Shown: piece after piece, positions 6,796-10,068 of the stretch
How the letters are laid out: every line of letters begins with the position of its first letter
How positions within the stretch are numbered: the stretch's first letter is position 1
NCBI GenBank assembly: GCA_009705185.1
Contig: WLCS01000024.1
Span: 1 to 10,068 of the forward strand
Direction of reading: 5' to 3'
DNA: 10,068 nucleotides
Source of the DNA: Actinomycetota bacterium
GTDB taxonomy: Bacteria > Actinomycetota > Actinomycetes > Nanopelagicales > Nanopelagicaceae
Program-made: the position numbers and the translations under genes
The notes under the pieces: generated by a model
Database searches by the model: none
What the model was told of the DNA's origin: nothing
What the model saw: the letters and a program-made list of their open reading frames with translations, nothing else

Positions 6796-7839
6796 TTACT
6801 TTGAACCCTTCTCTGTAATTTTTTCACGTTTCTTACGTGGCAAAAGTCCATCTGGTCGCAAGTTCATCATCAAGATGAGAACAAGACCAAATACGAGCTG
6901 ACGTGAATCTGCTAAGAATCGAATACGTTCTGGAAGATAGGCAAGGATTGCTGCACCGAGTGCAACGCCCCAAATGTTTCCAATTCCACCAAATACAACG
7001 CAAGCAAGAATAAGAATTGATACATCGAATTTGAACATATCTGGTGAAATCACCATTACCTTGGATGCGAAGATCACACCCGCTGCGCCACCGACAGCAG
7101 CGCCAATAACGAATGACCACAATTTGTAGACAAGAGTATTAACGCCCATAAGCGATGCAACATCTTCATCTTGGCGAATTGCTTCCCATGCGCGACCTGG
7201 GCGGCGCACTGTAAAGCGACGAATCATCCAAATGGTCAGCAAGATCAGCGCAAGAACTACCCAGAAGAAATTCTGCGGATTCATGATGTCGAATTTGAGA
7301 CCAAAGAATCCTGGTGGATTTGGAATACCAGCAACTCCGCTAGGGCCTCCTGTCACTGTCAGGTTAAGTGCAACGATTCGTACGATTTCACCGAAACCCA
7401 AAGTAATAATTGCTAGGTAATCTCCACGAAGACGAAGTGCAGGCAGACCCAGAATCACTCCTGAGAGCATTGCAAATCCGATTCCGAATGGAAGTACTTC
7501 CCAAGTGTTCCAACCATAGAACGTTGAAAGAATTGCTTGGCTATAAGCGCCAATTGCAAAGAAGGCCACATAACCTAAATCAAGAAGTCCTGATTTACCG
7601 ACCACGATGTTAAGTCCGAGAGCCATGAGCACAAACATGCCCACTGGATAGACAAGAACATTTTGGAAGGAAGTAATTGGAGTATTCAGAAAACTAGTTG
7701 GCCCCCAGCTCTCTGCAAAAGGAAGCAATGCGATGAGTGAAATGAATGCAAGTACAAAAATTGTGCGGGTTGGTCGATTCCAACCAGCCCAAATCCCAGC
7801 GCCGAAGTCACGAAGATTGAAATTCTTTAGCTTGCTCAT
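6796..7839 (-). CDS. livM: branched-chain amino acid-type ABC transporter permease LivM
   Basis: A membrane permease, 347 residues from ATG 7839, that pairs with LivH to form the translocation channel. Family landmarks are LRLRGDYLAIITLGFGEIVR (about 135-154), the cytoplasmic EAA-like loop GRAWEAIRQDEDVASLMGVN (about 215-234) that docks on the ATPases, VVFGGIGNIWG (about 281-291) and the terminal RPDGLLP (328-334) before a basic tail. Many hydrophobic segments lie between these. The N-terminal 25 residues are hydrophilic and basic. A TTG at 7845 in the same frame is a less likely start, because the ribosome-binding site lies too close to it. The gap to livH is 2 bp and to livG 0 bp. Confidence 0.95.
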   Translation of the reverse strand: MSKLKNFNLRDFGAGIWAGWNRPTRTIFVLAFISLIALLPFAESWGPTSFLNTPITSFQNVLVYPVGMFVLMALGLNIVVGKSGLLDLGYVAFFAIGAYSQAILSTFYGWNTWEVLPFGIGFAMLSGVILGLPALRLRGDYLAIITLGFGEIVRIVALNLTVTGGPSGVAGIPNPPGFFGLKFDIMNPQNFFWVVLALILLTIWMIRRFTVRRPGRAWEAIRQDEDVASLMGVNTLVYKLWSFVIGAAVGGAAGVIFASKVMVISPDMFKFDVSILILACVVFGGIGNIWGVALGAAILAYLPERIRFLADSRQLVFGLVLILMMNLRPDGLLPRKKREKITEKGSK

Positions 7840-7841
7840 GA

Positions 7842-8795
7842 TCAAGTCCTTGTCTGCTGAACGGCTTCACCAAAGAGACCGTTAGGCTTAAATAGAAGGA
7901 TTACAACAAGAACAACGAATACGGTGATTGATTTCCATTGAGACCCAAGAATCGCTGAAGCAAATTGCTCAAGCATTCCAAGTGCTAGTCCGCCATAAAA
8001 CGCACCACGAAGGTTTCCAATTCCACCTAGAACAGCAGCGGTAAATGCTGCGATACCCATATTAAATCCCACGTTAAATACTGTGTTCTCGTACACGGTT
8101 GTGTAAAGAAATGCTGCAGCGCCAGTGGTAAGTCCACCAATGCAGAATGTCAGCGTGATGACTCGATTGATATCGATGCCCATCAATTTAGAGTTTTCTT
8201 CAGACATTGATACCGCGCGGATAGATTTTCCAAGACGCGACTTAGTCACAAACTGGTCCAAGAGGAAGAAGATAATGATTGGCATAACAATTGCCATCAC
8301 TTGATCGATTCTAAAGTTTGCACCAGCGACTTCACCAAAGCTCCACTTATCAAGTAGACGAGGTGCAATCTTTCCACGAGCACCAGTGAGCATGCTGAAA
8401 CCTTCAAGGAGTGCGATAGACACACCAATTGCAGAAATCAAAGATGCGAGTCTGTTAGCACCGCGTGCACGAAGTCGTCGATATGCCACGAGTTCGACCA
8501 AAATGGCGAGAAGTGCACAGACCACCATTGAGCCAATCAATGAAATAGCCAGATAAGCAATGAGCTTTACGCCATGAAGTGCTGGATCCCCGATAGGAAT
8601 TCCGAGAATATAGACCTGCAAATATAAAACAGAGAATGTTCCAACCATAAATACTTCTGAGTTGGCAAAGTTGATGAGTCTCAGAACTCCGTACACCATG
8701 GTGTACCCAAGTGAGACAAGAGAATAAATAAGTCCAAGTGCTAGCCCTTGAAATGCAAGTGACCAGAACTGGCTACCGATAACCGAAAAATTCAT
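7842..8795 (-). CDS. livH: branched-chain amino acid-type ABC transporter permease LivH
   Basis: A membrane permease of 317 residues, the usual LivH length, and partner of LivM. The N-terminus is characteristic: LALGLIYSLVSLGYTMVYGVLRLINFA (18-44), followed by several hydrophobic segments. The cytoplasmic EAA-like loop SIRAVSMSEENSKLMGIDIN (191-210) should contact LivG/LivF. Near the end are AAVLGGIGNLRGAFYGG (253-269) and the terminal FKPNGLFG (302-309), both LivH hallmarks. The ATG at 8795 has only a weak GGG 5 nt upstream. The gene follows livK after 109 bp containing a strong stem-loop, which suggests it is expressed at a lower level than livK. No convincing separate promoter for livHMGF is visible. 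Confidence 0.95.
   Translation of the reverse strand: MNFSVIGSQFWSLAFQGLALGLIYSLVSLGYTMVYGVLRLINFANSEVFMVGTFSVLYLQVYILGIPIGDPALHGVKLIAYLAISLIGSMVVCALLAILVELVAYRRLRARGANRLASLISAIGVSIALLEGFSMLTGARGKIAPRLLDKWSFGEVAGANFRIDQVMAIVMPIIIFFLLDQFVTKSRLGKSIRAVSMSEENSKLMGIDINRVITLTFCIGGLTTGAAAFLYTTVYENTVFNVGFNMGIAAFTAAVLGGIGNLRGAFYGGLALGMLEQFASAILGSQWKSITVFVVLVVILLFKPNGLFGEAVQQTRT
7847..7851 (-). promoter_or_regulatory. ribosome-binding site deciding the livM start
   Basis: On the minus strand AAGGA (7851-7847) lies 7 nt before ATG 7839, ideal spacing, but only 1 nt before the alternative TTG at 7845. It is embedded in the last codons of livH (Arg-Thr-stop), so livM translation is probably coupled to livH. 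Confidence 0.75.
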
Positions 8796-8827
8796 GTGTA
8801 CCCATCTGTCAGTGATGAAGATTGTGC

Positions 8828-8867
8828 AACGTGGCCACCTCCAAAATTAATTGGAAGTGGCCACGTT
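8828..8867 (-). terminator. strong intercistronic stem-loop between livK and livH (attenuator or 3'-end stabiliser)
   Basis: Perfect arms AACGTGGCCAC (8828-8838) and GTGGCCACGTT (8857-8867) pair over 11 bp. After one C-A mismatch an inner 5-bp stem follows (TCCAA 8840-8844 with TTGGA 8851-8855), closing a 6-nt loop. The structure starts about 38 nt after the livK stop. No U-run follows on the minus strand, so a full intrinsic terminator is not obvious. A partial terminator or an RNA-stabilising stem that raises livK mRNA over livHMGF is the usual reading of such hairpins. Each arm also contains the 8-bp palindrome GTGGCCAC, so a two-site protein operator is an alternative. Confidence 0.7.
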
Positions 8868-8904
8868 TACTACATATTTACAGCGAATCTAGATAAGGAA
8901 GTTA

Positions 8905-10065
8905 TTAAGCAACCTTGTCGTAAACGATTTCGCCATCTTTAACGATCCAACCACCAACAGCAGCTGCTGTTGTTGGGTCACCGTAACGGTCAAACTTGAA
9001 CTTTGAACCGTCAGCAGCTGTGAATGAACCTGAGTTCACACATACCTGGATTGCTGAACGAGTAATCTTTCCAGCCTTGATGCACTGGATGAATACGTTT
9101 GCAGCTGTCCATGCTGTTTCAGCATAAAGTCCTGGAACCTTGATTCCAGTTACCTTTGTGAAGTCAGCAAGCTGGGCTGATGTAAGCAATGTAGCGAAAG
9201 GAACTGAAGCAGCAGTCATACGAACGCCTTCAGCAATTGACTTTCCGCCAGCAAGCTTTACGAAATCAGATGTGTTGATTCCGTCGCCGCCACCGAAGAC
9301 GCCTGTGTATCCGCCGGCCTTAAGAGCCTTAACGAATGGGCCTGCGTCATAGTCGTAACCACCGAAGATAACGATGTTTGCACCAGATGACTTGATCTTT
9401 GCAACAACTGATGACCAGTCTGAAGTCTTCTGAGCAACTGAATCTGTTCCAACGATTGTGCCTAGCTTCTTAGCAGTTGGTGTTACGTCCTGCTTGATAA
9501 GTGGCTGACCGTATGGTGATTGGTCGTCAACTAAGTAGTACTTAGGTGATGAAACGCCGCTTGCTGCGTAGCGAGCAAGTGCTGGACCCTGGAATGAGTC
9601 GTTAGCAACGACGCGGTGGAAGATTGGGAAGCCGTTTGACTTCGCCTTACGGTTTGTAAGGTCAACAGCAGATGCTGATGGAGCAACCATTGTGAGACCT
9701 GCAGCCTTGTAAGCAGGGAATGAGTTACGAGCTTCACCTGAACATGCTGTTCCGATAACGCCGATAATCTTCTTATCTGCTGCAACTCCTGGAGCAATGT
9801 TCGCTGCAACTGTTCCGTCGCACTGCGCATCAGCCTTAACGAGTTCAATCTTTACTGCTGGGTTTGTGCGGTTGTACTGATCAATAGCCCAGATAGCACC
9901 TGGAATCTGATCCTGACCTAGTGCAGCAGCGCCACCTGTAAGTGGACCTTGGTATGCAAGTTTTACTGTCTTTGTAGCTGCGTTCGCTGGTGCTGTTGCA
10001 ACTGCACCAAGTGCAAGAGTTGCAGCAGCGGCAATTGCGAAGCCGCTTACGATCTTCTTATTCAT
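8905..10065 (-). CDS. livK: branched-chain amino acid-type ABC transporter substrate-binding protein LivK, secreted
   Basis: A 386-residue extracytoplasmic binding protein (periplasmic-binding-protein type I, LivJ/LivK family) that captures substrate for the LivHMGF complex. The signal peptide has basic MNKK, a hydrophobic core at about 7-24 and a type I cleavage site after APANA (residue 29). There is no lipobox Cys. Mature landmarks start with KLAYQGPLTGG (35-45). Cys82 and Cys108 match the conserved disulfide of E. coli LivJ. Ser109 and APSASA (128-133) lie in the region that binds the amino-acid backbone, with DDQSPYG (180-186) and FGGYDYD (234-240) in the hinge/second lobe. A second pair, Cys328 and Cys342, could form another disulfide. 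ATG 10065 is the only sensible start, because the signal peptide begins there; the promoter and ribosome-binding site lie beyond the window. It is the first visible gene of the liv operon. Substrate is inferred from family only. Confidence 0.94.
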   Translation of the reverse strand: MNKKIVSGFAIAAAATLALGAVATAPANAATKTVKLAYQGPLTGGAAALGQDQIPGAIWAIDQYNRTNPAVKIELVKADAQCDGTVAANIAPGVAADKKIIGVIGTACSGEARNSFPAYKAAGLTMVAPSASAVDLTNRKAKSNGFPIFHRVVANDSFQGPALARYAASGVSSPKYYLVDDQSPYGQPLIKQDVTPTAKKLGTIVGTDSVAQKTSDWSSVVAKIKSSGANIVIFGGYDYDAGPFVKALKAGGYTGVFGGGDGINTSDFVKLAGGKSIAEGVRMTAASVPFATLLTSAQLADFTKVTGIKVPGLYAETAWTAANVFIQCIKAGKITRSAIQVCVNSGSFTAADGSKFKFDRYGDPTTAAAVGGWIVKDGEIVYDKVA

Positions 10066-10068
10066 GTA

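Noticed and set aside
7840..7845. TTG at 7845 as livM start, overlapping the livH stop
   Set aside because: The AAGGA ribosome-binding site would be only 1 nt away; ATG 7839 has 7-nt spacing.
9258..9848. Minus-strand open frames inside livK (9258-9452 and 9531-9848)
   Set aside because: They are Gln/Leu/Ser-rich frame-shifted readings of livK codons with no start context or similarity to known families.

Overview
The window looks like a housekeeping stretch of an actinobacterial chromosome. Base composition judged by eye is about 45-50% GC, low for the phylum. Three features point to Actinobacteria. The S1 protein is nearly colinear with the mycobacterial one. DNA polymerase I has the actinobacterial O-helix tyrosine and a dead proofreading domain. 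The neighbourhood rpsA / polA / hotdog thioesterase / liv-type ABC operon resembles that of Streptomyces and relatives. Compact packing, 0-20 bp gaps, overlapping stops and apparently leaderless starts suggest a streamlined lineage, such as freshwater acI (Nanopelagicales/Planktophila-like). The lineage is inference.

Layout, left to right. At 1-893 (minus) is the N-terminal 297 codons of ribosomal protein S1, starting with TTG and cut by the window edge. A short divergent region (894-1010) carries candidate promoters for both sides and a 10-bp direct repeat in the presumed rpsA leader. At 1011-2237 (plus) is a 12-TM-type MFS transporter of unknown substrate. Its stop codon overlaps that of polA (minus, 2234-4852). 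polA and a YdiI/MenI-like hotdog thioesterase (plus, 4881-5288) diverge from a promoter of less than 30 bp whose two -10 boxes appear to overlap. The thioesterase converges on the end of a five-gene minus-strand operon, livK-livH-livM-livG-livF (10065 down to 5310). This encodes a complete branched-chain-amino-acid-type (HAAT family) ABC importer: binding protein, two permeases and two ATPases.

Within the liv operon the last four genes are tightly coupled (2 bp gap, 0 bp gap, 11 bp overlap). The binding-protein gene is set apart by 109 bp holding a strong stem-loop, an arrangement that usually yields more binding protein than membrane components. LivK has a signal peptide but no lipobox cysteine, unlike most Gram-positive binding proteins.

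I found no mobile element, CRISPR array, tRNA or rRNA gene, or evidence of a new defence or biosynthetic system. The points worth a second look are regulatory or biochemical: the overlapping divergent promoter, the livK-livH hairpin built of two identical palindromes, the repeat in the rpsA leader, the non-lipidated LivK, and the unassigned thioesterase and MFS substrates.
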